The translations under genes were made by a program, and so were the position numbers. A DNA stretch of 64,000 nucleotides from Saccharophagus sp. K07 (GTDB lineage Bacteria > Pseudomonadota > Gammaproteobacteria > Pseudomonadales > Cellvibrionaceae). Under the pieces are notes generated by a model, which saw only the letters and a program-made list of their open reading frames with translations, ran no database searches and was not told where the DNA came from. Location: NCBI RefSeq assembly GCF_014336955.1, contig NZ_QRAI01000003.1:186001-250000 (forward strand), written 5' to 3'. This document shows positions 1-10,087 of the stretch, piece after piece; position 1 is the stretch's first letter, and the number at the start of each line of letters is the position of its first letter.

Positions 1-843
1 GGGAATTCCAGCGAGCACTTCCAGCACCGGTTTGATCAAACTGCGCATACGTGGACTGGCGTATTCGGTTAAATAAATCGCCACCATCAAACCCGTTGGC
101 ACAGCCACCAAAAGTGCAATGCCGGCAATCAACAAAGTGCCAGCAAATAAAGGCACAGCGCCGAAACTGCCGGAGCTGCCCTGTTGATCGGCGCGAATCG
201 CGGTTTGCGGGCTCCACTCCAAACCAAATAAAAATTCGGTTACGGGTACGCGCTGAAAAAATCGCAGGGATTCAAATAAAACCGACAGCAAAATGCCGAT
301 GGTGGTGAGAATGGCGAGCAATGCGCAGGAAAATAACAGCCAGCGAAAAATATCTTCCACTTTTGCGCGCGCCTTGAGTTGCGGATTGATGCGCAGCCAA
401 ATCCAGATTGCACCTATAACGGCAAAACTCAGGGCCACTCCGGCTTGCGCCCAGCGGTTGATATTTTCCAGGGAGTTTAACCGTTCCGCCGCGGCGACAA
501 CGGAAGGATCGACCGATGCGGCACTGACGTGGCTCGCCGCCAGATTACGCACCTGATTCATCACCAGATCCATATTGCCGTGCGCCGCCTCCAACACTGC
601 AGGCGCGATCAGCGGGTGCACCAGTTTTTCGATAAAAACGCCGTCGAATATGGACCAAAGAAAAATCACCACCAAACTGGGCAGTGCACACCAGAAGGCG
701 GTGAGGGAGCCGTAATAAAACGGCAGGGAATTGAGCGTCCGCACACCGCCGACGCCCGCCACCACAAGGGAGCGGGATCGGCCGGCCCAGAATGCCAGGC
801 CGCTGAGCAGTGCAACAATCAGCAACAACAAAGACGCATTCAT
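1..843 (-). CDS. pstC: Phosphate ABC transporter permease PstC (partial, C-terminus outside window)
   Basis: Inner-membrane permease of the high-affinity PstSCAB phosphate importer. About 281 N-terminal codons are present and the gene runs off the left edge. The reading frame begins [20 protein letters not shown], a first membrane segment. A long extra-membrane loop follows, then another hydrophobic stretch near residues 135-155, and it ends in the conserved permease part ([18 protein letters not shown]). This long N-terminal extension is typical of the Pseudomonas-type PstC. The ATG lies 4 bases after the pstS stop, so the two genes form one operon. Family assignment is secure from the sequence; a role in phosphate starvation is known for the family. 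Confidence 0.88.
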   Translation of the reverse strand, partial: MNASLLLLIVALLSGLAFWAGRSRSLVVAGVGGVRTLNSLPFYYGSLTAFWCALPSLVVIFLWSIFDGVFIEKLVHPLIAPAVLEAAHGNMDLVMNQVRNLAASHVSAASVDPSVVAAAERLNSLENINRWAQAGVALSFAVIGAIWIWLRINPQLKARAKVEDIFRWLLFSCALLAILTTIGILLSVLFESLRFFQRVPVTEFLFGLEWSPQTAIRADQQGSSGSFGAVPLFAGTLLIAGIALLVAVPTGLMVAIYLTEYASPRMRSLIKPVLEVLAGIP

Positions 844-847
844 TTTT

Positions 848-1891
848 TTACAGACTCATGGGCTCGAGTTTTTTCACACTCTCCGCCACAGTTTTGCGCC
901 GTTTTTCTTCCATCGGAATCATGCCTTTTTCCGCCAGATATCCCTCGTCGCCCCAGGCTCTTTCACTGGTGAATTCTGCGAGAAATTCCTGAATCGCCGG
1001 AATAACACCGACGTGGGCTTTTTTGACGTAGAAATACAAAGGCCGCGATACCGGATAGCTGCCGTCAGCAATGGTTTCAAATTGTGGTTCCACACCATCG
1101 ACGGTTGCTGCGCGCACTACATCGGCGTTTTGATCGAGAAAACTGAAACCGAAAATGCCGAGCAAATTGGGATTTTCCGATAGTTTGCGCACAATCAAAT
1201 TGTCGTTCTCGCCGGCTTCGATAAATGCGCCGTCCTCGCGCACGCCGTGGCAAATGGCTTTGTAACGAGCGTTATCGCTTTTGTCCAAAGCGGCAATCCA
1301 GGGAAACGCTTTACAACCGCCTTCCATCGCCAGCTCCACAAAAGCGTCGCGCGTGCCAGAAGTCGGCGGCGGTCCCATCACGGAAATGGCTTTGGCGGGC
1401 AATTCTGGATTGACGTCTTTCCAGGTTTTATAGGGGTTGGCAATCAGCTCTTCGCCACCTTTCGGATCGGGAACTACCTTGGCGAGAGCGAGAAAAATAT
1501 CGCGGCGGGAAAGCGCTATAGGTTCCGCTTTCTTGCTATTGGCGATAACGATGCCGTCGTAGCCGATAAACACTTCCACTATGTCTTTAACGCCAGCGTC
1601 CTGACAGGCTTTGAATTCCGATTCCTTGATGCGGCGGGATGCGTTGGCAATATCCGGCGTGCCCACGCCGACGCCTTTGCAAAATTCCTTAAAACCTCCG
1701 CCGGTACCGGTCGGCTCCACCTTGGGAGCCTTTTGCCCGGTTTTAAGGCTGAAGCGCTCGGCGACGACTTTGGAGAAGGGAAATACCGTGGAAGAGCCGA
1801 CGACCATGATATGGTCGCGGCTGTCGCCAATTGCGGCACCGCTGATGAGAGGGCCGGCGGCACAGGTAAGGGCGAGCAATAGTTTTTTCAC
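848..1891 (-). CDS. pstS: Periplasmic phosphate-binding protein PstS
   Basis: Substrate-binding protein that delivers phosphate to PstC/PstA. It has 347 residues with a signal peptide ([20 protein letters not shown]) and phosphate-loop motifs near the N-terminus ([16 protein letters not shown], then [13 protein letters not shown]). A second typical block, [15 protein letters not shown], lies near residue 175. The start is a GTG: a perfect AGGAGG sits 6 bases upstream, and no better ATG exists. It is the first gene of a pst operon and is divergent from the TRAP permease genes. A PhoB box was not convincingly seen in the 150-base divergent region. Longer than the E. coli-type mature protein, as in the Pseudomonas PstS group. 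Confidence 0.92.
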   Translation of the reverse strand: MKKLLLALTCAAGPLISGAAIGDSRDHIMVVGSSTVFPFSKVVAERFSLKTGQKAPKVEPTGTGGGFKEFCKGVGVGTPDIANASRRIKESEFKACQDAGVKDIVEVFIGYDGIVIANSKKAEPIALSRRDIFLALAKVVPDPKGGEELIANPYKTWKDVNPELPAKAISVMGPPPTSGTRDAFVELAMEGGCKAFPWIAALDKSDNARYKAICHGVREDGAFIEAGENDNLIVRKLSENPNLLGIFGFSFLDQNADVVRAATVDGVEPQFETIADGSYPVSRPLYFYVKKAHVGVIPAIQEFLAEFTSERAWGDEGYLAEKGMIPMEEKRRKTVAESVKKLEPMSL

Positions 1892-2068
1892 AAAAAGCCT
1901 CCTGATGGGGTCCGTATGAGAGCCATCCTAATGAGGCTATATGACAATTGTGTTGCAGCTCGAAAAATTGCCGCTCACATTTGGCAAAACTGCCTGCAGG
2001 CAAGAGCATTTTCCGCGGACATGGTTATAATGGCGGCCCCTCCGCGAATGCAGAAAAAGACAATAATT

Positions 2069-2599
2069 ATGCGTTTCCTGCCCAGGATATGCCGCGCCAT
2101 CGACCGGCACTGCAGCGCCGCCTCCGTCATCCTTGGTAAAGGCGTGGCATGGCTGACGGCTGTGATGGCCGTGGCGACCACTGTTATTGTGATCAGCCGC
2201 GCCCTATTCGATGTTGGCGCTGTCGCCCTTCAAGAATCCGTTACCTATATGCATGCGCTGGTGATGATGTGCGCTGCAGCCTATACCTTGCGCGCCGACG
2301 GCCATGTGCGCGTGGATATTTTCTATCGCAGCTATTCGCCACTGCAGAAAGCCTGGCTGGACGCGCTCGGCACGCTGCTGTTTTTATTGCCCTTCTGCAT
2401 TTACTGCGGCGTCATTAGCTGGAATTACGTCGCCAATTCCTGGGCAATCCGCGAAGCCTCACCTGATGCTGGTGGCATCCCGGCAATTTTTCTAATGAAG
2501 TCCCTGATCATCGTCTACGGCGCCACCCTGGCTTTGCAGGGACTGGCGGAGCTGGCGCGCAACCTGATCACCCTGCTCTATGTGAACGACCATGAGTGA
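2069..2599 (+). CDS. TRAP transporter small permease (DctQ family)
   Basis: Small membrane subunit of a tripartite ATP-independent periplasmic transporter. About 176 residues with four hydrophobic segments and the typical block QESVTYMHALVMMCAAAYTL followed by R-DGHVRVDIFY. The reading frame is open back to 1916, but that would cover the divergent promoter region, including a TATAAT-like box at 2026-2031. I prefer the ATG at 2069; the ATG at 2048 is an alternative. The stop overlaps the start of the large permease by 8 bases, so the two are translationally coupled. No DctP-type binding protein gene is adjacent, so the substrate cannot be inferred. Confidence 0.85.
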   Translation: MRFLPRICRAIDRHCSAASVILGKGVAWLTAVMAVATTVIVISRALFDVGAVALQESVTYMHALVMMCAAAYTLRADGHVRVDIFYRSYSPLQKAWLDALGTLLFLLPFCIYCGVISWNYVANSWAIREASPDAGGIPAIFLMKSLIIVYGATLALQGLAELARNLITLLYVNDHE

Positions 2600-3962
2600 T
2601 TTGCTTCCCCTGTTGATGTTTTTGGCGGTCTGCGCTGCGCTGATGCTCGGCTATCCCGTCGCCTTTACTCTCGCCGGGGTGGCGCTCTGGTTTGCCGGAA
2701 TCGGCATTCTGCTCGGCCATTTTGATGCGCAATTGTTATTCGCCTACCCGGATCGGGTATTCGGCGTTATGACCAACGGCACCCTGATTGCTGTCCCCCT
2801 GTTTATTTTTATGGGCGTGGTGTTGGAGCGTTCCAAACTGGCGGAAGAATTGTTGGAAAACATGGCGCGCGCCTGCGGACGGCTGCCGGGAGGACTAGGG
2901 GTTTCGGTTGTGCTGGTCGGCACCCTGCTGGCCGCCAGTACCGGTATAGTCGGTGCCACTGTGGTGACCATGGGCTTGATGTCGCTGCCCACCATGTTGC
3001 GGCGGGGGTATTCACCACAATTGGCGACCGGGCTTATCTGCGCCACCGGCACCTTGGGGCAAGTCATCCCGCCCTCCATCGCACTGGTTTTGCTCGGCGA
3101 TATTCTTTCCAGTTCCTATCAACAGTCTCAATTGGCCAAAGGGATTTTTAACGCAGCACCCGTGTCTGTCGGTGACCTGTTTTTGGGCGCGCTGCTGCCT
3201 GGATTATTGCTGGTTGTGTTCTATCTTTTGTACGCCTTCGGTAAAGGGCTGTTCCAACCGGCGCAAGCACCGCGCATATTGGAAGAGGAAAAAGTCAGTG
3301 CACGGCGTTTGGTGTTCAGCATCCTGCCGCCGATTCTGCTGATCCTGGTGGTGCTCGGCTCCATCATCAGCGGTGCTGCCACCCCAACCGAAGCCGCCGG
3401 AGTAGGCGCGGTGGCTGCGGTGATTCTCGCGCTCATAAAAAAGCAACTTTGCCGGCGTAAGCTCACCGCCATAGTGCACGACACCGCCAAAATGACCGCT
3501 ATGGTGTTCACCATTTTGCTCGCGGCATCAGTATTTTCCCTGGTGTTTCGCGGTCTTGGTGGCGAGGCGATGATCGAACGGTTTTTCCATCACCTGCCCG
3601 GCGGCGTATTTACCGCTATGCTGGTGGTAATGGCCGTGATTTTTGTGCTGGGATTTATTCTGGATTTCATCGAAATCACGTTCGTGGTGGTTCCCCTGGT
3701 CGCCCCGGCATTGCTGGCGATGGGGGTAGACCCCGTGTGGCTCGGCATAATGATTGCTCTTAATCTGCAGACGTCGTTTTTGACTCCGCCCTTCGGATTC
3801 GCGTTGTTTTATTTGAGAGGGGTAGCGCCAGACGAAATTGCCACGCGCACGATCTACCAAGGAGCAGTGCCTTTCATTGTGATGCAGTTGGCCCTGCTGG
3901 TCGTGCTTGCCCTGTGGCCTCAATTAGCCACCTGGTTGCCGAACCTGTTAATGAAACAATGA
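2592..3962 (+). CDS. TRAP transporter large permease (DctM family)
   Basis: Membrane subunit forming the transport path of a TRAP carrier, probably importing a carboxylate or similar anion by sodium symport (family knowledge). 456 residues, almost entirely hydrophobic, with about a dozen membrane segments. Conserved family blocks are visible: YPVAFTLAGVAL at the N-terminus, PLFIFMGVVLERSKLAEELL near residue 70, ATGTLGQVIPPSIALVLLGD near residue 155, and a C-terminal LQTSFLTPPFGFALFYLRGV. It overlaps the small permease gene by 8 bases. Slightly longer than the usual ~425 residues owing to the loop near residue 190. The absent binding-protein gene is odd for this system. Confidence 0.9.
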   Translation: MSDLLPLLMFLAVCAALMLGYPVAFTLAGVALWFAGIGILLGHFDAQLLFAYPDRVFGVMTNGTLIAVPLFIFMGVVLERSKLAEELLENMARACGRLPGGLGVSVVLVGTLLAASTGIVGATVVTMGLMSLPTMLRRGYSPQLATGLICATGTLGQVIPPSIALVLLGDILSSSYQQSQLAKGIFNAAPVSVGDLFLGALLPGLLLVVFYLLYAFGKGLFQPAQAPRILEEEKVSARRLVFSILPPILLILVVLGSIISGAATPTEAAGVGAVAAVILALIKKQLCRRKLTAIVHDTAKMTAMVFTILLAASVFSLVFRGLGGEAMIERFFHHLPGGVFTAMLVVMAVIFVLGFILDFIEITFVVVPLVAPALLAMGVDPVWLGIMIALNLQTSFLTPPFGFALFYLRGVAPDEIATRTIYQGAVPFIVMQLALLVVLALWPQLATWLPNLLMKQ

Positions 3963-4012
3963 AAACTACATACAACAACATTCAAAACTCGGTACAGAAC
4001 AAGGTTATTTAT

Positions 4013-4405
4013 ATGGCGAAAATCGACGAAGATCCCGTGCCGTCCGGTGAGCTGGCCCTGCAAACGCTGGCCATGCCGAAGGACACCAATTCCAATGGCG
4101 ACGTATTTGGCGGCTGGTTGATGGCGCAGATGGATTTGGCAGGCGCCATTATCGCCCGCGAAATCGCCAAGGGCCGGGTGACCACTGTGGCCGTTGGCAG
4201 CATGGCATTTCTGCGCCCGGTACCCGTCGGTTCAACGGTCAGCTGTTATTGCGAAGTTTTGGATATAGGCCGCTCGTCCATCAAAACGCGCGTAGAAGTG
4301 TGGGTAAAACATTACGACCGCTCGCAGCAGAAAGTGACCGAAGGTGAATTTGTTTACGTCGCCATAGACGACGCCGGCCGCACACGCCCAGTCAATAAAA
4401 GTTGA
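4013..4405 (+). CDS. yciA: Acyl-CoA thioesterase, YciA-like hotdog protein
   Basis: Hydrolyses acyl-CoA thioesters in the cytoplasm (family role). 130 residues forming a single hotdog domain. The conserved catalytic segment is visible as LAMPKDTNSNGDVFGGWLMA, followed by QMDLAGAIIAREIAKGRVTT and the FLRPVPVGS block, all as in E. coli YciA. The ATG at 4013 is preceded by AAGG at a suitable distance and gives the normal family length. An upstream ATG at 3959 overlaps the dctM stop (ATGA) and would add 18 residues with no family match. It may be co-transcribed with the TRAP genes. Confidence 0.88.
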   Translation: MAKIDEDPVPSGELALQTLAMPKDTNSNGDVFGGWLMAQMDLAGAIIAREIAKGRVTTVAVGSMAFLRPVPVGSTVSCYCEVLDIGRSSIKTRVEVWVKHYDRSQQKVTEGEFVYVAIDDAGRTRPVNKS

Positions 4406-4423
4406 TCCTCCCTCCGCGCACTA

Positions 4424-4461
4424 CCCTAACCCCCCTCTCCCTCTGGCGGCTGGGGTGAGGG
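4424..4461. repeat. REP-like dispersed palindromic repeat, copy 1
   Basis: A C-rich arm (CCCTAACCCCCCTCTCCC) is followed by a G-rich arm ending GGGGTGAGGG. The same CCCTCACC...GGTGAGGG bounded pattern recurs at 10014-10077, and a half copy occurs at 63932-63963. It sits between two genes, as such extragenic repeats usually do. Confidence 0.6.
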
Positions 4462-4473
4462 CAACTTAGCCCC

Positions 4474-4512
4474 CAAAAAAACAAAACGCCCGATGGGACA
4501 CACCGGACGTTT
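4474..4512 (-). terminator. Rho-independent terminator of algR
   Basis: Read on the minus strand, AAACGTCCG (4504-4512) pairs with CGGGCGTTT (4484-4492), with one G-U pair, and is followed by TGTTTTTTTG. It lies 30 bases after the algR stop codon. Confidence 0.8.
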
Positions 4513-4542
4513 CGGTAAATCAGATTACGTTTTATTTCGGCA

Positions 4543-5277
4543 CTACAAGTTGGACAACAATTCCCGCACAGATGCCACATGGCGTCGACTGACCACCGGG
4601 CGGTACTCCGTCGTTTTTAATTTCAATTCGTATTGTCCGGTGGGCATGCGTTCGAGTTTTTCGATTTCATCAATGGCCACCAGCGCATTGCGGTGGACGC
4701 GCACAAACACGCCTTTGAATTCTTCTTCCAACTCTTTGAGCGTATCGTCGATCAGGGTCTCGCCATTGCGGTGCATGATGGTGACGTACTTCTGATCAGC
4801 GATAAAACAATAAATATCTTCGATCGGTACCAACTCCACACCACGGCGGGTTTTGGCGGCTATATTGCGCCGTCTTTCCGAGCGATCACTGTCCTGAGTA
4901 GAAGCAGCGCGCTGCAATTTGACGAACTTGCGCGCTTTATCCAGTGCCGCAGCCAACTGGTCTTTTTGTACCGGCTTGAGCAGATAGCCCACCGCGAGGG
5001 TTTCAAAAGCTTCCACCGCGTATTCGTTGTAGGCTGTGCAAAACACCACAGCCGGAGGATCACTCAATTGGGCAATTTTTTTGGCGGTTGCGAGACCGTC
5101 TTCGCCCGGCATGCGAATGTCCAACAGAACGATGTCTGGATCGAGCGTCTGAATAGCTTTGAGCGCCGCGTCACCATTGGCGGCCTCTCCAATGACGTCG
5201 AACCCATCAATGCTTTCAATCAAGCGCATGGACCGCTGACGAGCCAGCCCTTCATCATCCACGACTAATACATGCAT
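4543..5277 (-). CDS. algR: LytTR-family response regulator AlgR
   Basis: DNA-binding response regulator; in Pseudomonas AlgR controls alginate, twitching and virulence genes. 244 residues. The receiver domain (about 1-120) has the acidic pair VVDDEG, phospho-acceptor in DIVLLDIRMPG and lysine in LLKPVQ. A LytTR DNA-binding domain occupies the C-terminal 105 residues (RVHRNALVAIDEIEKLERM, then VSRRHV). The frame allows a GTG one codon upstream at 5280; I chose the ATG at 5277. It follows algZ by about 160 bases, room for its own promoter. The algZ-algR-argH order is the Pseudomonas arrangement, which supports the name. Its own terminator follows. Confidence 0.92.
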   Translation of the reverse strand: MHVLVVDDEGLARQRSMRLIESIDGFDVIGEAANGDAALKAIQTLDPDIVLLDIRMPGEDGLATAKKIAQLSDPPAVVFCTAYNEYAVEAFETLAVGYLLKPVQKDQLAAALDKARKFVKLQRAASTQDSDRSERRRNIAAKTRRGVELVPIEDIYCFIADQKYVTIMHRNGETLIDDTLKELEEEFKGVFVRVHRNALVAIDEIEKLERMPTGQYELKLKTTEYRPVVSRRHVASVRELLSNL

Positions 5278-5437
5278 CACACATTGAATCCGAGTTTATG
5301 ACGGGCAGTTTTGCACCGTCAGTCTTTAGTTGTTGTAAGTCCTTGTAAGTGAGTCAATTCCAAGTCTGTTTAAGTGTAGGCCATAAGTGCGCCGACGAAA
5401 GGTTGTGAATACCCGCCTACTGCTGTTAACACGAAAA

Positions 5438-6532
5438 TCAACCCACCACCGCCGGCGGCACGGCGGGAAATTCCACCGTCACTTCGTAAAAACTGGCGGT
5501 GGCCTGCACCTGCAGCTCGCCTTTTTCCCCGTAGTGGGCCTCTAGGCGGTGGCGGATGTTTTCCAATGCCATGCCGTTGCCTTTGTTGGACGCCTGCTGA
5601 GTATCACCAATCGGGTTGCGCACCTGGATGCGGCAGTGGCTGCCGACCCGCTTCACCGCAATGGTCACGGTACCGCCTTCCAGCAACGGCTGAATGCCGT
5701 GGTAGATCGCGTTTTCAATTAACGGCTGCAGCAACAAACTCGGTACCTTGGCTTCCGGCATATGGTCCAGATCCCACTCAACCTGCAGGCGGTCGCCTAT
5801 GCGGATCTGTTCTATGGCGACAAACCTGCGGCACAGCTCCAGCTCGTTCTCCAGCGGAATCAATCCAGGCTCGCTCAAGGACGCGCGAAACAGCTCCGAC
5901 AGATCCACCACCATTTTTTCCGCCGCGTCCTGATCTATAGCGATCAAGCTGGCGATGCTGTTCATGCTGTTAAACAAAAAATGCGGCCGGATGCGCGCCT
6001 GCAGCGCCTGAATCCGTGCGGTCAATTCCGCCTGCTGCTGATTGCGCAATTGCTGTTGCAGGTAGAAATAACGCAGAACAATGCCGGCAAACACGGCGGC
6101 CAGCATCAGGTTGGTGAGCAATTGATCCCAGGGAAATGGCCCGTCGAGGTCCTGAATAAAGGCGCCAACCACGGTGTATAGAACAGTAATGCCAAGCACC
6201 AGCAGGTAGCTGATCACCCCCGCGACCATGGGATGCTGGCGGCGGAACCAGGGTCTCAGCGGACAGAGGCAGGCGGCGCTGGTGAGCACGATCCACTGAA
6301 TCAACATGGACAGCACACCGAGCCGGTTCCAGTTGAAGTCCACCACCCCGCCGTGCACCACAGTGAGCGCAATGGCCAATAACTCGCCCACCAGAATCAG
6401 GTGGAAAACTGCCTGCACCGTGCAGAGATCGGGCAGGAAGTCGCCGCGGAATGTGCGCCTGGATGTGTTGATAAGCGTGTCCTCTGTATGCGTTTTATCG
6501 TTATTCGTTCTTGAACAGCTCGGTGAAACCAC
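5438..6532 (-). CDS. algZ: LytS/AlgZ-type sensor histidine kinase (FimS)
   Basis: Membrane sensor kinase, presumed partner of AlgR. 364 residues. The N-terminus has the conserved FLPDLC motif and four hydrophobic segments (residues about 40-155). Then comes a His_kinase domain with the phospho-accepting histidine in ALQARIRPHFLFNSMNSI, and an ATPase part with LLLQPLIENAIYHGI and a degenerate glycine box NKGNGMALENIRHRL. The only standard start in frame before FLPDLC is the GTG at 6532. This gives a leader about 20 residues longer than Pseudomonas AlgZ, so the exact N-terminus is uncertain. It is divergent from argH across 116 bases. Confidence 0.9.
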   Translation of the reverse strand: MVSPSCSRTNNDKTHTEDTLINTSRRTFRGDFLPDLCTVQAVFHLILVGELLAIALTVVHGGVVDFNWNRLGVLSMLIQWIVLTSAACLCPLRPWFRRQHPMVAGVISYLLVLGITVLYTVVGAFIQDLDGPFPWDQLLTNLMLAAVFAGIVLRYFYLQQQLRNQQQAELTARIQALQARIRPHFLFNSMNSIASLIAIDQDAAEKMVVDLSELFRASLSEPGLIPLENELELCRRFVAIEQIRIGDRLQVEWDLDHMPEAKVPSLLLQPLIENAIYHGIQPLLEGGTVTIAVKRVGSHCRIQVRNPIGDTQQASNKGNGMALENIRHRLEAHYGEKGELQVQATASFYEVTVEFPAVPPAVVG

Positions 6533-6648
6533 TGCTCTGGCGAATGGCTTTGTTTATAATCCGCCACTTTTCGCAGGCGCCAGCAGTGTAACAACGCCCC
6601 AGGCGGCCATGCACTCATAGTTTAGACGCGGCAGAAGAGGAGCCCGAG

Positions 6649-8046
<1,398 letters not shown>

Positions 8047-8056
8047 TCCGCAGACG

Positions 8057-8080
8057 ACGGGGCGGTCCTCCGCCTCGTTT
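8057..8080 (+). terminator. Probable terminator of argH
   Basis: ACGGGGCGG (8057-8065), loop TCCT, CCGCCTCGT (8070-8078), followed by only a short T stretch. Located 11 bases after the argH stop. Confidence 0.5.
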
Positions 8081-8225
8081 CGCCTTGCCTTCATTCGTAC
8101 TATTTCCCGATTCCCCTTCTATATCGCAGTTCTCACTTTTTTCACTCGCTTATAACTGCCGGTTTGACCCGTGTTATAGTGCCGCCCGCCATATGGGTTG
8201 AGCAATTTAACAATTGGGGACGATT

Positions 8226-9917
8226 ATGATTTTCGATCTGGACTTTCTGCGGCGGCTGCCATTGGCCAAGTTGATCTGCGCCGGCGCATTCACCATGACT
8301 TTGGCTGCCTGTGGATCTCCTTCCAGCAGCTCATCCGGTAATTCAAGTTCTTCTTCGAGCTCTTCCAGCAGCTCATCAAGTTCTTCTTCATCTTCAAGTT
8401 CGTCCAGCAGTAGCTCCTCTTCAAGCAGTTCGTCGAGCAGTTCTTCCAGCAGCTCAAGTTCATCCAGCTCGTCTTCGTCAGGCGGAAATGGCATAGGCAC
8501 ACTGTTGGAAACAGACGGTACCTTCAGCAAAGGTCAGGGCCTTTTCATCGGCAGCGTCGCCCAGGGCACCAACGCTACCTTCTCCTGGAATGGCGAAGTC
8601 AGTGTGGCGATCCGCTCCCTGCCACAAATGGATTGGCACGTTCAGTTGATCCACGATGTTTCCGTGACCCAAGGACAGCAATACAGCATCTGCTTCCGCG
8701 CCAAAGCCGAAGGCAGTCGTACTATGTTGGTCAACATCGACCAGGGCGGCACACCGGGTTATGACAGCGTCATCACCGAAGGTCCCTACACGCCACAACT
8801 GTCCACCAGCTATCAGAACTATAAATACACCTTCGTCGCCAATACGACGGATACCTCTTCCCGTCTGACCTTCAACCTCGGCCTATCCCAACTGGGCGTC
8901 CAGTTGGATGACATAGGTATTTACCCTGGCTCTCAGTGCGGCGATCCAAGCAAAACGCCTGCGGCACCTACAGGTGTGGGCAGTTCCAATATCGTCGGCA
9001 CCCCGCCCATCACCACTCAGGGCAACCAAGTGTTGTTCGGCGGCCAGCCTGGCAGTATCGCTGGCATGAGCCTGTTCTGGTCGAGCTTCGTGGAAGACGG
9101 CGGCAAGTTCTATACGGCGGAAGTGGTGCGCACGCTGAAAAATGACTGGAACGCAAAACTGGTCCGCGCGGCTATGGGCGTCGACGGCCCTGGCGGCTAT
9201 CTGGAAGATCCGGCGAGCAACACCAACCGCGTGAAAACCGTGGTGGATGCGGCAATTGCCAACGATATGTACGTGATTATCGACTGGCACTCCCACAACG
9301 CCGAAGACAACAAACCGCAAGCCATTGCTTTCTTCCAGGAAATGGCGCGCACTTACGGCAATCGCAACAACGTGATCTATGAGATCTACAACGAGCCCGA
9401 TTGCCCGACCAACGTGGTGCTGTGCGGCTGGGACAACAAAACTTCCTGGGCCACGATCAAGGCTTACGCGGTTGACGTAATCGCGGCCATCCGCGCAATT
9501 GACCCGGACAACCTGATCATCGTCGGCACGCCTTTCTATTCACAATTCGTCGATGAAGCGTCCGAAGACCCCATCAACGGCGTCAATATCGCCTACACTC
9601 TGCACTTCTATGCTGCGACCCATAAAGAGCAGGAGCGCAACCGCGCCCGCACCGCTCTGCGCAATGGCATTCCGCTGTTCGTGACCGAATGGGGTACTGT
9701 GACCGCCAGCGGCGACGGCGCTATGGATGTTGCGGAATCGGATACCTGGCTGCAGTTCCTCTACGACAACAACATCAGCCACGCCAACTGGTCGGTCAGC
9801 GACAAACTCGAAGGCGCCTCTATCCTGAAACCGGGCACCAACGGGGAAAACGGCTGGACTGACGCCGATCTGACCGAGACCGGCAACTACGTTAAGAGTT
9901 ACATCATGGGCTGGTAA
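8226..9917 (+). CDS. Lipoprotein GH5 endoglucanase with poly-serine linker and carbohydrate-binding-like domain
   Basis: Cleaves beta-1,4-glucans on the cell surface (family role). 563 residues. A lipoprotein signal ends in the lipobox LAAC at about residue 29; the residue at +2 is Gly, so outer-membrane sorting is expected. About 55 nearly pure serine residues follow, a linker typical of Cellvibrio and relatives. Residues about 90-235 form a beta-rich domain resembling CBM4/9-type binding modules (ITEGPYTPQLSTSYQNYKYT). The GH5_2-like catalytic domain fills the rest, with acid/base Glu in IYEIYNEP and nucleophile Glu in PLFVTEWG. The start is the ATG at 8226 with GGGGA 5 bases before it. The serine tract uses mixed codons, so it is not simple repeat DNA. 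Its terminator follows. Confidence 0.93.
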   Translation: MIFDLDFLRRLPLAKLICAGAFTMTLAACGSPSSSSSGNSSSSSSSSSSSSSSSSSSSSSSSSSSSSSSSSSSSSSSSSSSSSSSGGNGIGTLLETDGTFSKGQGLFIGSVAQGTNATFSWNGEVSVAIRSLPQMDWHVQLIHDVSVTQGQQYSICFRAKAEGSRTMLVNIDQGGTPGYDSVITEGPYTPQLSTSYQNYKYTFVANTTDTSSRLTFNLGLSQLGVQLDDIGIYPGSQCGDPSKTPAAPTGVGSSNIVGTPPITTQGNQVLFGGQPGSIAGMSLFWSSFVEDGGKFYTAEVVRTLKNDWNAKLVRAAMGVDGPGGYLEDPASNTNRVKTVVDAAIANDMYVIIDWHSHNAEDNKPQAIAFFQEMARTYGNRNNVIYEIYNEPDCPTNVVLCGWDNKTSWATIKAYAVDVIAAIRAIDPDNLIIVGTPFYSQFVDEASEDPINGVNIAYTLHFYAATHKEQERNRARTALRNGIPLFVTEWGTVTASGDGAMDVAESDTWLQFLYDNNISHANWSVSDKLEGASILKPGTNGENGWTDADLTETGNYVKSYIMGW

Positions 9918-9941
9918 TCCGCCCTGCTGTATGGAAGATCC

Positions 9942-9976
9942 AAGCGGCTAAGGAGAAATCCTTAGCCGCTTTTTTA
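9942..9976 (+). terminator. Strong terminator of the GH5 gene
   Basis: Perfect 13-bp stem AAGCGGCTAAGGA / TCCTTAGCCGCTT with a GAAA loop, followed by TTTTTA. About 25 bases after the GH5 stop. Confidence 0.92.
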
Positions 9977-10013
9977 TTATCTGTAACTCGTCCTAAATTC
10001 CATCACTCACATG

Positions 10014-10077
10014 CCCTCACCTAAATCCTCTCACTGGTAAAACCCCCTCTCCCACTGGAAGAGGCTTGAGGTGAGGG
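10014..10077. repeat. REP-like dispersed palindromic repeat, copy 2
   Basis: Bounded by CCCTCACC and GGTGAGGG with an inner CCTCTCCCACTGG...GAGG pairing. It resembles the elements at 4424-4461 and 63932-63963 and lies between the convergent GH5 and dioxygenase genes. Confidence 0.6.
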
Positions 10078-10087
10078 CCGAGAACCT

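Noticed and set aside
8160-8185. Sigma-70 promoter before the GH5 gene
   Set aside because: TTGACC and TATAGT are present but only 5 bases apart, so they cannot form one promoter.
8214-8225. Earlier TTG start for the GH5 gene
   Set aside because: The ATG at 8226 has GGGGA at ideal spacing and gives a proper lipoprotein signal; the TTG has none.
8330-8485. Microsatellite or CRISPR-like repeat
   Set aside because: The stretch encodes the poly-serine linker with mixed TCN/AGY codons; there are no regular repeat/spacer units.
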